Assembly (NCBI RefSeq): GCF_000230695.2
Contig: NC_020541.1
Span: 2,728,001-2,792,000 of the forward strand
DNA length: 64,000 bases
From: Rhodanobacter denitrificans
Lineage (GTDB): Bacteria > Pseudomonadota > Gammaproteobacteria > Xanthomonadales > Rhodanobacteraceae
Direction: 5' to 3'
The notes beneath the pieces were generated by a model. It was not told the DNA's origin. It ran no database searches and worked only from the letters and a program-made list of their open reading frames with translations. Made by a program: the position numbers and the translations under genes. Position 1 is the stretch's first letter. Every line of letters starts with the position of its first letter. Positions 31,070 through 40,055 of this stretch are shown here, in pieces.

Positions 31070-31531
31070 ATGCCAGACATCGGAAAGAAGACCCCCGCCC
31101 TCAGCGGCACCACCGGCGACGGCAGTACCCTGAAGCTCGCCGATCTCAAGGGCCAATGGGTGGTGCTGTACTTCTACCCCAAGGACTCCACCCCAGGCTG
31201 CACCAGCGAGGCTAAGGACTTCCGCGACCTCCACCCGAAGTTCAAGAAGCGCCATGCGCAGATCATCGGCGTCTCGCGCGATTCGCCGAAGTCACACGCC
31301 AACTTCGCCGCAAAGCAGGAGCTGCCGTTCCCGCTGGTATCCGACGCCGACGAAAGCTGGTGCCGCGCGTTCGACGTGATCCACGAGAAGGTGCTCTACG
31401 GCAGGCGCCACCTGGGCATCGTGCGCAGCACCTTCCTGATCGACCCCGACGGCAAGCTGGCGCGCGAGTGGCGCGGCGTGAAGGTACCCGGCCATGCCCA
31501 GGCCGTGCTCGACGCCATTCCCGCCCAGTGA
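31070..31531 (+). CDS. bcp: Thioredoxin-dependent thiol peroxidase Bcp
   Basis: The 153-residue peroxiredoxin has the catalytic PKDSTPGCTSEA motif with the peroxidatic Cys (residue ~44). The downstream Cys in ESWCRAFDV may be a resolving residue. It reduces hydroperoxides in the cytosol. Peroxiredoxin Q/Bcp length and order are kept. It lies 64 bp before phoH. Confidence 0.95.
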   Translation: MPDIGKKTPALSGTTGDGSTLKLADLKGQWVVLYFYPKDSTPGCTSEAKDFRDLHPKFKKRHAQIIGVSRDSPKSHANFAAKQELPFPLVSDADESWCRAFDVIHEKVLYGRRHLGIVRSTFLIDPDGKLAREWRGVKVPGHAQAVLDAIPAQ

Positions 31532-31595
31532 GCGCCCCGCCGCGCATGGCCTCCATCCGCCGACTCCCTCCACCCACCAGCGAGGACACTTCCGC

Positions 31596-32978
31596 ATGAC
31601 CGGAAGCAAGCGCATCTACGCTCTCGACACCAACGTCCTGCTGCATGACCCGACCTCGCTGTTCCGCTTCGAGGAACACGACGTCTTCATCCCGATGACC
31701 GTGCTGGAGGAACTGGACGAGAAGAAGAAGGGCGCCTCGGAAGTCTCGCGCAACGGCCGCCAGGCCAGTCGCTTCCTCAACGAACTGATCGAACGCGGCA
31801 AGCAGCACGAGCTCGCCGACGGCCTGGAGCTGAGCAATCCGCAGGGCGTCAAGCTCAAGCGCGGCACCTCGGTCGGCCGGCTGTATTTCCAGCACCGCAC
31901 CAGCAGCAACGGCCACGCCAAGGCGGACAACCAGATCCTGGCGGCGGTGATCGAGCTGCGCGACCAGAACCCGGGCCGCGACGTCATCCTGGTCACCAAG
32001 GACATCAACCTCAGGATCAAGGCCAGCATCAACGGGCTGGTCGCCGAGGACTACGAGAACGACCGCGCGCTGGACGATTTCTCCCTGCTCTACACCGGCT
32101 CGACCGCCCTGCCGGAGGATTTCTGGGAGCTGCACCCGGAGGTGCGCTCGTGGACCGAGCGCGGCCGCACGTTCTACGAGGTGAAGCGGCGCGAGGAGGA
32201 AACCTGGTACCCGAACGAATGCCTGTACCTGCCCGGCGAGAACGCGATCGAGCTGCGCGTGCTGCACCTGGACGACGTCAGCGCCACGCTGGTGCTGCTG
32301 GACGACCACTCGCACGCCAACCACCACGTGTGGGGCATCGGCGCGCGCAACCGCGAGCAGAACTTCGCGCTCAACGCGCTGATGGATCCGGACATCGACT
32401 TCGTCACCCTGCTCGGCAACGCCGGCACCGGCAAGACCCTGCTCGCGCTGGCCGCCGGCCTGGCCCAGGTGATGGACCAGCAGCGCTACCGCGAGATCAT
32501 CATGACCCGCGCCACCGTCTCGGTCGGCGAGGACATCGGCTTCCTGCCCGGCACCGAGGAAGAGAAGATGACGCCGTGGATGGGCGCGCTGACCGACAAC
32601 CTCGAAGTCCTGGCCAACCCCGAGGACGGCGGCAGTTGGGGCCGCCAGGCCACCAACGACCTGCTCGCCTCGCGCATCAAGATCCGCTCGCTGAACTTCA
32701 TGCGCGGGCGAACCTTCCTGAGCCGCTACCTGATCATCGACGAGGCGCAGAACCTCACTCCGAAGCAGATGAAAACCCTGATCACCCGCGCCGGCCCCGG
32801 CACCAAGATCGTCTGCCTCGGCAACGTGGAGCAGATCGACACGCCCTACCTCACCGAGACCACCTCCGGCCTCACCTACGCGGTCGACCGCTTCAAGAAC
32901 TGGGAGCACTCCGCGCACGTCACCCTGCGCCGGGGCGAGCGTTCACGGCTGGCGGATTTTGCGGCCGAGGCGCTATAG
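31596..32978 (+). CDS. PhoH family PIN-ATPase protein
   Basis: The 460-residue protein fuses an N-terminal PIN domain (ALDTNVLLHDP, with the later LVTKDINLRIKA) to a C-terminal PhoH ATPase whose P-loop is GNAGTGKTLLALAAG (nt ~32416-32460). The Walker B region reads YLIIDEAQNLTPKQMKTLITR. It is probably a nucleotide-dependent RNA-processing enzyme (PhoH2-like). A GAGGA site lies just upstream of the ATG. The longer frame from 31494 was rejected because it overlaps bcp and has no protein-like content. Confidence 0.92.
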   Translation: MTGSKRIYALDTNVLLHDPTSLFRFEEHDVFIPMTVLEELDEKKKGASEVSRNGRQASRFLNELIERGKQHELADGLELSNPQGVKLKRGTSVGRLYFQHRTSSNGHAKADNQILAAVIELRDQNPGRDVILVTKDINLRIKASINGLVAEDYENDRALDDFSLLYTGSTALPEDFWELHPEVRSWTERGRTFYEVKRREEETWYPNECLYLPGENAIELRVLHLDDVSATLVLLDDHSHANHHVWGIGARNREQNFALNALMDPDIDFVTLLGNAGTGKTLLALAAGLAQVMDQQRYREIIMTRATVSVGEDIGFLPGTEEEKMTPWMGALTDNLEVLANPEDGGSWGRQATNDLLASRIKIRSLNFMRGRTFLSRYLIIDEAQNLTPKQMKTLITRAGPGTKIVCLGNVEQIDTPYLTETTSGLTYAVDRFKNWEHSAHVTLRRGERSRLADFAAEAL

Positions 32979-33024
32979 GGCCGGGATCCGGGATTCGGAA
33001 GAAACACGAATTCGCCACATCGTC

Positions 33025-33044
33025 ACTCCCGCGAAGGCGGGAGT
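33025..33044. repeat. REP-type hairpin
   Basis: ACTCCCGCGAAGGCGGGAGT is a hairpin with stem ACTCCCGC / GCGGGAGT, a common dispersed palindrome in proteobacteria. It lies between phoH and lpxO and may act as a terminator for phoH. The stretch before it (32980-33000) repeats GGGATCCGGGATTCGG-like units similar to those upstream of obg. Confidence 0.6.
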
Positions 33045-33161
33045 CGCTCTTGCAGCTGGCACCGACCGCTAAGGATGAACAGGCAAGCGCCCGGGCCGAA
33101 GCCAGGGCGCCGCATCCGGGTAGAATGCAGCTCTCGATAGTCTCCCGCTGCCCGCGTCGTC

Positions 33162-34109
33162 ATGATCCTCACCCCCCGCCTGATCCTGCTGGTCCTGTTC
33201 GCCTTCTTCGTGCTGTGCGTGCTGCTGGTGCACCTGCGCGGCCGCGTACGGCTGCGCTTCGATCGCCAACTGGTTGACCACTCGGCCGTGTTCGCACCGT
33301 ACAACCTGCTGATGTATGCGTTCTCGGCGGTGCCGGCCAAACCGATCCTCGATCGTCGCGGCTTTCCCGAACTGGACCTGCTGCAGGCGAACTGGCAGAC
33401 CATCCGCGACGAAGCATTGCAGCTGACCGAAGCCGGCCACATCCGCGGCACCACGAAGAACGACGACGCCAGCTTCAACAGCTTCATCAAGCAGGGTTGG
33501 AAGCGCTTCTACCTGAAGTGGTACGGCGAGCCGCTGGCGTCGGCCGAGGCACTGTGCCCGAAGACGGTCGCGCTGCTCAACACCATTCCCGGCATCAAGG
33601 CGGCGATGTTCGCCACGCTGGCGCCGAACAGCCGCCTCAATCCCCATCGCGATCCGTTCGCCGGTTCATTGCGCTATCACCTTGGCCTGATCACGCCGAA
33701 CTCGCGCGACTGCCGCATCTTCGTCGACGGCGAGGAACACGCCTGGGGCGACGGCAAGGACGTGGTGTTCGACGAGACCTACGTGCACTGGGTGGAGAAC
33801 AAGACCGACCAGACCCGGGTGATCCTGTTCGCCGACGTGGAACGCCCGCTGCGCACGCTCTGGATGAGCGCGGTCAACCATCGCGTCGGCGCCTTCATGG
33901 GCCGGATCACCGCCTCGCCCAACAGCGACGCCGAGAAGACCGGCTTCGTGAACCGCCTGTACGCATGGAGCCAGCGCAAGGGCGCCCTGCACCACTGGAA
34001 GGCGGCGTTCAAGCGACGGCACAAGAAGCTGTACAAGGCCGGCAAGTACGCCGGCATCGTGCTGCTGATGTGGCTGGTTTTCCTGGCGCCCTGGCCGCTG
34101 TTCCGCTGA
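33162..34109 (+). CDS. lpxO: Aspartyl/asparaginyl beta-hydroxylase family, lipid A hydroxylase-like
   Basis: The 315-residue protein has an N-terminal membrane helix (residues ~5-25) and a C-terminal helix near the end. The 2-oxoglutarate/Fe(II) domain has the iron ligand HRDPFAGSLRYHLGLITP, and later FDETYVHWVENKTDQTRVILFADVERPL with the second His and the Arg that binds 2-oxoglutarate. LpxO hydroxylates the secondary acyl chain of lipid A at the cytosolic face of the inner membrane. A related aspartyl hydroxylase with another substrate is possible. Confidence 0.8.
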   Translation: MILTPRLILLVLFAFFVLCVLLVHLRGRVRLRFDRQLVDHSAVFAPYNLLMYAFSAVPAKPILDRRGFPELDLLQANWQTIRDEALQLTEAGHIRGTTKNDDASFNSFIKQGWKRFYLKWYGEPLASAEALCPKTVALLNTIPGIKAAMFATLAPNSRLNPHRDPFAGSLRYHLGLITPNSRDCRIFVDGEEHAWGDGKDVVFDETYVHWVENKTDQTRVILFADVERPLRTLWMSAVNHRVGAFMGRITASPNSDAEKTGFVNRLYAWSQRKGALHHWKAAFKRRHKKLYKAGKYAGIVLLMWLVFLAPWPLFR

Positions 34110-34111
34110 AC

Positions 34112-34138
34112 TGTCACGTTTTGCGGGCGTGGCGCGTC
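34112..34138 (+). promoter_or_regulatory. ECF41-type promoter of the sigma factor gene
   Basis: TGTCAC (34112-34117) and CGTC (34135-34138) are spaced by 17 bp, 28 bp before the sigma factor start. This is the -35/-10 pair reported for ECF41 promoters. The same arrangement with identical spacing occurs at 35036-35062. Confidence 0.75.
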
Positions 34139-34166
34139 CTGGCTGGGTCGACCTCCGAAGCATCCC

Positions 34167-35072
34167 ATGGACCCGCAAACCGCCCTGTTCCAGCAACACC
34201 GCCAGCGCCTGTTCGGCCTGGCCTACCGCATGCTCGGCACGCCCAGCGACGCCGAGGACGTGCTGCACGACGCCTGGCTGCGCTGGCACGCGCAGGATAC
34301 CGACGCGCTGGACGATCCGGAGGCGTGGCTGGTCACCGTGACCACGCGCATCGCGCTGGACCGCCTGCGCCGCGCCAAGACCGAGCGCGCGCACTACGCC
34401 GGACCGTGGCTGCCGGAGCCGCTGACCGTCGATGCCGACCAGCCCGAAGCGCAACTGGAGCGCGCCGAAAGCCTCACCCTCACCTTCCTGTTGCTGCTGG
34501 AGCGGCTGAGCGCGGAGGAGCGCGCCGCCTTCCTGCTGCGCGAGGTGTTCGATTACAGCCACGCCGAGACGGCCGCGATGCTGGAGATCAGCGAGGACGC
34601 CTGCCGCCAGCGCGTGCATCGGGCGAAACAGCGGCTGCGCGAGGATCGACCGCGCCAGGCGATGCTGAACATCGACACCCAGCGGCGCCTGCTCGAACGC
34701 TTCATGCAGGCGCTGCAGCAGCCCGACATGCCTACACTGCGCGCCCTGTTTGCCGAAGACGCCATGAGCGTCTCCGACGGCGGCGGCCTGGCGCGGGCCA
34801 TCCTGCACCCGCTGCACGGCGCCGAGCGGCTGGCCCGGTTGTACATGCAGATCGCGCTGCAGCAACAGCGCCACGGCGGTGTGCGCTATGAGATCCATCA
34901 GCTCAATGGCATGCCGGCGCTGTTCGGCTGGCACGGCGACACGCTGATCTCGGCCAGCTGGATCGACGACGACGGCGAGCGCATCACCGCGGTGCACGCG
35001 TTGCGGCATCCCGGCAAGCTCGCCCGACTGGCGGCTGTCACGAAATCGGGGGCATCCACGTCCTTGCATTGA
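34167..35072 (+). CDS. sigJ: ECF41-type RNA polymerase sigma factor (SigJ-like) with SnoaL-like C-terminal domain
   Basis: The 301-residue protein has sigma region 2 (~10-75, with LAYRMLGTPSDAEDVLHDAWLRW), the linker WLPEP (81-85) and region 4 (~115-160). A fused C-terminal SnoaL-like domain (~170-290) contains DGGG at 204-207. WLPEP plus DGGG is the ECF41 signature. No anti-sigma factor is needed in this group, since the C-terminal domain controls activity. The downstream AhpD-like gene is the usual partner. Two matching promoters, one before this gene and one inside its 3' end, suggest self-regulation. Confidence 0.9.
   Translation: MDPQTALFQQHRQRLFGLAYRMLGTPSDAEDVLHDAWLRWHAQDTDALDDPEAWLVTVTTRIALDRLRRAKTERAHYAGPWLPEPLTVDADQPEAQLERAESLTLTFLLLLERLSAEERAAFLLREVFDYSHAETAAMLEISEDACRQRVHRAKQRLREDRPRQAMLNIDTQRRLLERFMQALQQPDMPTLRALFAEDAMSVSDGGGLARAILHPLHGAERLARLYMQIALQQQRHGGVRYEIHQLNGMPALFGWHGDTLISASWIDDDGERITAVHALRHPGKLARLAAVTKSGASTSLH
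35036..35062 (+). promoter_or_regulatory. ECF41-type promoter of the AhpD-like gene
   Basis: TGTCAC (35036-35041) and CGTC (35059-35062), spaced by 17 bp, lie within the last codons of the sigma factor gene and 46 bp before the AhpD-like start. Elements and spacing equal those at 34112-34138. Confidence 0.75.
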
Positions 35073-35107
35073 ATGGCCAATCCCGGCCGCACTGCAAGGA
35101 AAACCCC

Positions 35108-35563
35108 ATGCCCCGTTTCGATGTCACCAAACACCCCGACGCCATCAAGCCGCTGCTCGCGCTGAGCGAATATGTCAAGAACTGCGGCCTCGAACCGAGC
35201 CTGATCGAGCTGGTGCTGATGCGCTCCTCGCAGCTCAACGGCTGCGCCTACTGCCTGGACATGCACAGCAAGGACGCCCGCGCCGCCGGCGAGACCGAGC
35301 AGCGCCTGTACCTGCTGCAGGCTTGGCGCGAAGCGCCGTTCTACAGCCCGCGCGAACGCGCCGCGCTGGCCTGGTGCGAGGCGGTGACCCGGCTCGACCC
35401 GATCCACGGCGTGCCCGACGAGGTCTACGACGAAGTCCGCGCCCAGTTCAGCGCGGAAGAACTGATCGACCTCAACATGGCGGTGATCGTGATCAACGGC
35501 TGGAACCGCATCGCCATCCCGTCGCGCGCCGAGCCGGGCAGCTATCGGCCGGCGAAGCACTGA
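35108..35563 (+). CDS. AhpD/carboxymuconolactone decarboxylase-like alkylhydroperoxidase
   Basis: The 151-residue AhpD-like protein has the active-site pattern CAYCLDMH (Cys46, Cys49, His53), the Cys-x2-Cys-x3-His signature of peroxidatic members. It probably reduces hydroperoxides or a quinone-type substrate in the cytosol. It is the typical target gene of ECF41 sigma factors, directly downstream with its own matching promoter. The longer in-frame start at 35069 was not used because MPRFDVTKHP at 35108 has an AAGGA site. Confidence 0.9.
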   Translation: MPRFDVTKHPDAIKPLLALSEYVKNCGLEPSLIELVLMRSSQLNGCAYCLDMHSKDARAAGETEQRLYLLQAWREAPFYSPRERAALAWCEAVTRLDPIHGVPDEVYDEVRAQFSAEELIDLNMAVIVINGWNRIAIPSRAEPGSYRPAKH

Positions 35564-35596
35564 CGCGCGGGTAACGGCAGGCTCCGGCTGCGTCTC

Positions 35597-35633
35597 GAAG
35601 AAGAAGCCGCGGCATGCCCGCGGCTTCTTCTTC
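35597..35633. terminator. Bidirectional terminator between the AhpD-like gene and isocitrate dehydrogenase
   Basis: A 16-bp stem (GAAGAAGAAGCCGCGG and its complement) with a 5-nt loop, AT-rich at the base on both sides, lies between two convergent genes. Confidence 0.88.
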
Positions 35634-35647
35634 AATGAGGGCGCGGA

Positions 35648-36661
35648 TCAGGCCGCGAGGCGCTTCACGATCGCGTCGGCGAAGCTGCTGGTGTTGCCCT
35701 TGCCACCCAGATCCGGCGTCACGCTGTCGCGGTCGTGGGTCATGGTGTCGCGGATTGCCTGGCGCAACCGGTCGCCCTTGGCCACCATGTCCAGGTAATC
35801 GAGCATGTCGGCCGCGGCCAGCAGCAGCGCGCACGGATTGGCGATGCCCTTGCCCGCAATGTCCGGCGCCGAGCCGTGCACCGCCTCGAAGATCGCCGCG
35901 CGCTCGCCGATGTTGTCGCCCGGCGCCAGGCCGAGGCCGCCGACCAAGCCGGCGCACAGGTCGGAGAGGATGTCGCCGAACAGGTTGGTGGTGACGATCA
36001 CGTCGAACTGGTACGGGTTCATCACCAGCTGCATGCAGGTGTTGTCCACGATCATCTCGTTGAACTCGATCTGCGGGTACTCCTTGGCGATCTCGCGCGC
36101 CACGTTGAGGAACAGGCCCGAGCTGGTCTTCAGGATGTTCGCCTTGTGCACCGCGGTGACTTTCTTGCGGCCCTTCTTCACCGCCAGTTCGAACGCATAG
36201 CGCACGATCCGGCTGCTGCCCTTGCGCGTGTTGCGCGCGACCGACTCGGCGATCTCGCCGTCCGCGGACAGGGTCTGTCCCTCGGAACGGTACGCGCCTT
36301 CGGTGTTCTCGCGCACGGTGATGATGTCGATGTTCTCGTAGCGCGACTTGGTGCCGGGGAAACTGACCGCCGGGCGCACGTTCGCGTACAGGTCGAAGTG
36401 CCGGCGCAGGGTCACGTTGACCGAGGTGAAGCCGCCGCCGATCGGCGTGGTCAGCGGGCCTTTCAGCGCCACCTTGTGCTCGGCGATCTTGTCCAGCGTG
36501 GCCTTCGGCAGCAGGTCGCCGTGCTTCTCCAGCGCGACCATGCCGGCGTCGACGAAGTCGTAGGAAAGACCGCAGTCCAGCGCGTCGAGCACGCGCAGCG
36601 TGGCAGTCATGATCTCCGGGCCGATGCCGTCGCCGGGGATCACGGCAATCGTCTTGCTCAT
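35648..36661 (-). CDS. Isocitrate dehydrogenase, NAD-dependent-like (beta-decarboxylating family)
   Basis: The 337-residue beta-decarboxylating dehydrogenase has the start IAVIPGDGIGPE, the metal/substrate segment RENTEGAYRSE, VTAVHKANILKTSSGLF, and NLFGDILSDL, then VHGSAPDIAGKGIANP. The length and pattern match the short NAD-type isocitrate dehydrogenase known in Xanthomonas rather than E. coli Icd (416 residues). Isopropylmalate or homoisocitrate dehydrogenase activity is less likely. Cofactor preference is inferred. The strong terminator at 35597-35633 ends it. Confidence 0.85.
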   Translation of the reverse strand: MSKTIAVIPGDGIGPEIMTATLRVLDALDCGLSYDFVDAGMVALEKHGDLLPKATLDKIAEHKVALKGPLTTPIGGGFTSVNVTLRRHFDLYANVRPAVSFPGTKSRYENIDIITVRENTEGAYRSEGQTLSADGEIAESVARNTRKGSSRIVRYAFELAVKKGRKKVTAVHKANILKTSSGLFLNVAREIAKEYPQIEFNEMIVDNTCMQLVMNPYQFDVIVTTNLFGDILSDLCAGLVGGLGLAPGDNIGERAAIFEAVHGSAPDIAGKGIANPCALLLAAADMLDYLDMVAKGDRLRQAIRDTMTHDRDSVTPDLGGKGNTSSFADAIVKRLAA

Positions 36662-36834
36662 GGGGGTAACTCCTTGGAACGGAATGCTGCGGGCAGTGCG
36701 CGCGCATGGGGATGCGCACGCGCCGAAACCGGACGATTATCGCCGATCGGCCCCGGTGCGAACAGGGCAGGCGCCCCGCAAGGCGTTGAAAATACTCGCA
36801 CGCAGCATTGCAAAAAACCGCAGACGGACGCCGG

Positions 36835-37221
36835 CTATGCCGGGGCGTGGTCGGCACAGGCGGCCGCATCGTTCGCGGCACCCGACTCCAGTTGGTCGAG
36901 CAGGTCCACCGCACGGCGCAGGTGCGGGATCACGATCGAGCCGCCTACCACCAGGCCCACGCTGAACACCTCGAAGAACTCGTCGCGCTGCACGCCGGCG
37001 TCCTTGCACTGGGCCACGTGGTAGCTGATGCAGTCGTCGCAGCGCAGCACCAGCGAGGCGACCAGGCCCAGCATCTCCTTGGTCTTCACATCGAGCGCGC
37101 CGGCCTTGTAGGTCTGCGTGTCCAGCGCGAAGAAGCGCCGCACGACCTGGTTGTCCTCGGCCAGGATGCGCTCGTTCATGCGCTGGCGGAACGCGGTGAA
37201 CTCGGCAAGCTTGTCGCTCAT
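36835..37221 (-). CDS. Carboxymuconolactone decarboxylase family protein
   Basis: The 128-residue AhpD-like protein has CDDCISYH (Cys61, Cys64, His68), the peroxidatic Cys-x2-Cys-x3-His motif, and then a helical rest ending with a Ala/Asp-rich tail. It overlaps the preceding grxC by 4 bp (ATGA), so the two are translationally coupled and may act together in thiol redox. The glutaredoxin could reduce this peroxidase; that is inference from the overlap. Confidence 0.87.
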   Translation of the reverse strand: MSDKLAEFTAFRQRMNERILAEDNQVVRRFFALDTQTYKAGALDVKTKEMLGLVASLVLRCDDCISYHVAQCKDAGVQRDEFFEVFSVGLVVGGSIVIPHLRRAVDLLDQLESGAANDAAACADHAPA

Positions 37222-37481
37222 GCGGCCTGCCCCAGCAGCTCGCCCAGCTTGCCGCTGCGGTCGGCCGCCACCAGGTCGTCGTAGCCGCCCACGTGCCGAT
37301 CGTTGATGAAGATCTGCGGCACCGTGCGGCGGCCGCCGCTGCGCGCCAGCATCGCGTCGCGCTGCGCCGGGTCGGTGTCGACGCGCACCTCGGTCCACTC
37401 CAGCCCCTTGGACTTGAGCAGGTTCTTCGCCGCCACGCAGTACGGGCATACCGCGGTGGAATAGACCTCGATCTTCGACAT
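37218..37481 (-). CDS. grxC: Glutaredoxin 3
   Basis: The 87-residue glutaredoxin has the dithiol active site CPYC (residues 12-15 in VYSTAVCPYCVAAK), then the GSH-binding TVPQIFINDRHVGGYDDL. It reduces disulfides with glutathione. The ATG at 37481 gives MSKIEVYST. The 3' end overlaps the start of the carboxymuconolactone decarboxylase-like gene. Confidence 0.95.
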   Translation of the reverse strand: MSKIEVYSTAVCPYCVAAKNLLKSKGLEWTEVRVDTDPAQRDAMLARSGGRRTVPQIFINDRHVGGYDDLVAADRSGKLGELLGQAA

Positions 37482-37593
37482 CACGACACTCCGCAACTTG
37501 GGGAAAGGCCACCCTCATATGGGGCCGCACGCCGGCGGCTCAAGCGGAACCGACGCGGCCGGCCACGGTCTCAATGCTATTGTCACCCACCTG

Positions 37594-39216
37594 ATGAGCA
37601 TGGCACCACGACCACTCGCACCGCGCCTGCTGACGGCGCTGATCACCGCCGGGCTGGCCTGCGCCGCCGGCGCCCAGCAGGACGTGCGCCTGCCCGACCT
37701 GGGCAGCTCGGCGAACGCGCTGATCTCGCCGCAGGAAGCGCAGGACTACGGCGCTTCCATGCTGCGCCAGATGCGCGCGCTGGACATGGTGGTGGACGAC
37801 CCGCTGCTGGACGACTACATCAACGACCTCGGCTACCGGCTGGTCGCCAGCAGCGACAAGCCGAAGGACCACTTCGCGTTCTTCGTCGTCAAGGACCAGG
37901 AGATCAACGCGTTCGCCGCCCCCGGCGGCTACATCGCGGTGAACGCCGGGCTGATGACGATCACCCGCGACGAGAGCGAACTGGCCGGCGTGGTCGCGCA
38001 CGAGATCGGCCACATCACCCAGAACCACCTGCAGCGCGCATTCGAGGATTCGAAGAAGGACGCGCCGCTGATGGCGCTGGTGCTGCTCGGCGCGATCGCC
38101 GCCGGCGCCGGCAGCAAGAGCGGCGACGCGCCAATGGCGGTGCTGGCCGGTGGCCAGGGCCTGATCGCGCAGAAGTCGATCAACTTCACCCGCAAGGACG
38201 AGATCGAGGCCGACCGCGTCGGCATCCAGACCCTGGCCAAGGCCGGCTTCGACCCGAACGCGATGGCCGGCTTCTTCCAGCGCATGCAGGACGTGATGAG
38301 CGCCGGCGCCGGCGGCGAGGACGTGCCGGCCCTGCTGCAGACGCACCCGGTGACGACGATGCGCATCAGCGACGCGAAAGCACGCGCCGGCGCGCTGATC
38401 GCCGCGCAGAAGCTGCGCCCCGCCGCCACCCTCATGGACAAGCTGCAGTGGGAGAAAAGCACCGCGCCGATCGCGTTCGTGAAGGATCCCACCACGTTGT
38501 TCCAGCCGCCCGCCCGCGGCCACCTGGACAGCTACGCCCTGATGCGCGAGCGCGTGCGCGTGCTGGCCGGCGATGCGACCAAGCTGGCCACCTACTACAG
38601 CGCCAACCTGCAGACCCGGCCGGACTTCGACATCCCGGCGAACCGCTACGGCTACGCGCTGGCGCTCACCCGCAGCGGTCGCGGCGCCGCGGCCGTCGAG
38701 CAGCTGCAGCCGCTGCTGCAATCCCACCCCGAGAGCCTGATCCTGAAGCTGGCGCTGGCCGACGCCCGCCTGCAAGCCGGGCAGCGCGCCGCGGCGCTGG
38801 CGGCGTACGCCGGGCTCAACACCCAGTCACCGCGCAATCGCGCCGTCGCGCTCGCCTACGCCAAGGCGCTCACCGCCGGGGGCGACCAGCAGCAGGCCCG
38901 CCTCGCCGCCGACCTGCTGCGGCCACTGCTGGACAATGCCAGCGAGCCGGAGATCTACAGCACCTACGCCCGCGCCAGCGACAAGGCCGGCGACAGCGTG
39001 CGCGCCGGCGAGGCCTTTGCCGACGCCAGTTACTATTCCGGCCGTCCGTACGATGCGATGGAGCAGCTCAAGCGGCTGCTCAGGCGCGACGACCTGGACT
39101 ACTACGCGCGGGTGCGCATCCAGGCGCGCATCGCCGAGCTGACCCCGCTGGTACTGGAACTGCACAAGCGCAAGATCAAGACCGAGGACAGCCCGGACGA
39201 CGGTTCCCGGCAATAG
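37594..39216 (+). CDS. bepA: M48 family periplasmic metalloprotease with TPR-like C-terminus, BepA-like
   Basis: The 540-residue exported protein has a signal peptide (cut near AGA-QQDV). The zinc protease domain carries HEIGH at 136-140 and the later EIEADRVGI glutamate. The C-terminal ~220 residues are a helical TPR-like region with repeated Ala/Leu-rich blocks (LALADARLQAGQRAAALAAYA). BepA degrades or helps assemble LptD and Bam substrates in the periplasm. The start at 37594 gives the signal peptide; a longer frame from 37498 does not. Confidence 0.9.
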   Translation: MSMAPRPLAPRLLTALITAGLACAAGAQQDVRLPDLGSSANALISPQEAQDYGASMLRQMRALDMVVDDPLLDDYINDLGYRLVASSDKPKDHFAFFVVKDQEINAFAAPGGYIAVNAGLMTITRDESELAGVVAHEIGHITQNHLQRAFEDSKKDAPLMALVLLGAIAAGAGSKSGDAPMAVLAGGQGLIAQKSINFTRKDEIEADRVGIQTLAKAGFDPNAMAGFFQRMQDVMSAGAGGEDVPALLQTHPVTTMRISDAKARAGALIAAQKLRPAATLMDKLQWEKSTAPIAFVKDPTTLFQPPARGHLDSYALMRERVRVLAGDATKLATYYSANLQTRPDFDIPANRYGYALALTRSGRGAAAVEQLQPLLQSHPESLILKLALADARLQAGQRAAALAAYAGLNTQSPRNRAVALAYAKALTAGGDQQQARLAADLLRPLLDNASEPEIYSTYARASDKAGDSVRAGEAFADASYYSGRPYDAMEQLKRLLRRDDLDYYARVRIQARIAELTPLVLELHKRKIKTEDSPDDGSRQ

Positions 39217-39292
39217 ATGCGGGCTCCGTGTCATCGACACGTAACATCCATCCGCTGCAATATGTCCGTCACAAGCCAAGGCAGACCACGGC

Positions 39293-39982
39293 GTGCACAA
39301 ACGCATCCTGATCGTTGAAGACGAAACCTCGATCCGCGAGATGATCGCCTTCGCCCTGCGCAAGGCCGGCATGGATGCGATCCAGGCGGCCGATGCCCGT
39401 GCCGCCCAGCTGGCGCTGGCCGAGCAGGTGCCCGACCTGATCCTGCTCGACTGGATGCTGCCGGGCATGAGCGGCCTCGAACTGGCCCGGCGCCTACGCA
39501 AGGAAGAGCTCAGCCGCGAGATCCCGATCATCATGCTCACCGCCCGCGGCGAGGAAATGGATCGCGTCAACGGCCTCGAGGCCGGCGTCGACGACTACGT
39601 GGTGAAACCCTTTTCCACCCGCGAGCTGGTTGCCCGGATCAAGGCCGTGCTCAGGCGCAGCCAGGGCGACGACGGCTCCGGCGTGGTCGAGCTGGGCGGC
39701 CTGCGCATCGACGGCCCGGCGCACCGGGTGTTCGCCGGCGACGAGCCGGTGCCGATCGGTCCCACCGAATACCGCCTGCTGTATTTTTTCATGACCCATC
39801 CCGAGCGCGTCTACTCGCGCACGCAACTGCTCGACCACGTCTGGGGCGGCAGCGTGTACGTGGAGGAGCGCACCGTGGACGTGCACATCCGCCGCCTGCG
39901 CAAGACGCTGGAGCCGTGGAAGCTGGACGAACTGGTGCAGACCGTGCGCGGCACCGGCTACCGCTTCTCGACCAGCACCTGA
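39293..39982 (+). CDS. phoB: Phosphate regulon response regulator PhoB
   Basis: The 229-residue OmpR-type regulator has the receiver domain with phosphoacceptor Asp53 ([10 protein letters not shown]) and the conserved VKPFS lysine. The C-terminal winged helix (~130-229) contains [36 protein letters not shown], the PhoB DNA-binding helix. It activates phosphate-starvation genes. GTG is the start (39293). The phoR gene follows within about 75 bp. Confidence 0.94.
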   Translation: MHKRILIVEDETSIREMIAFALRKAGMDAIQAADARAAQLALAEQVPDLILLDWMLPGMSGLELARRLRKEELSREIPIIMLTARGEEMDRVNGLEAGVDDYVVKPFSTRELVARIKAVLRRSQGDDGSGVVELGGLRIDGPAHRVFAGDEPVPIGPTEYRLLYFFMTHPERVYSRTQLLDHVWGGSVYVEERTVDVHIRRLRKTLEPWKLDELVQTVRGTGYRFSTST

Positions 39983-40055
39983 GCCGGCGCGGGCAAGCTT
40001 GCGGTATCCGCGGCTATTGCCGATGCTGGCCCGCCTTCCATACTCTGGCGCCAGC

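Noticed and set aside
39217..39292. Pho box before phoB
   Set aside because: GTGTCAT is present at 39228 but the second repeat at 11-bp spacing matches poorly (about 3 of 7); not enough to call.
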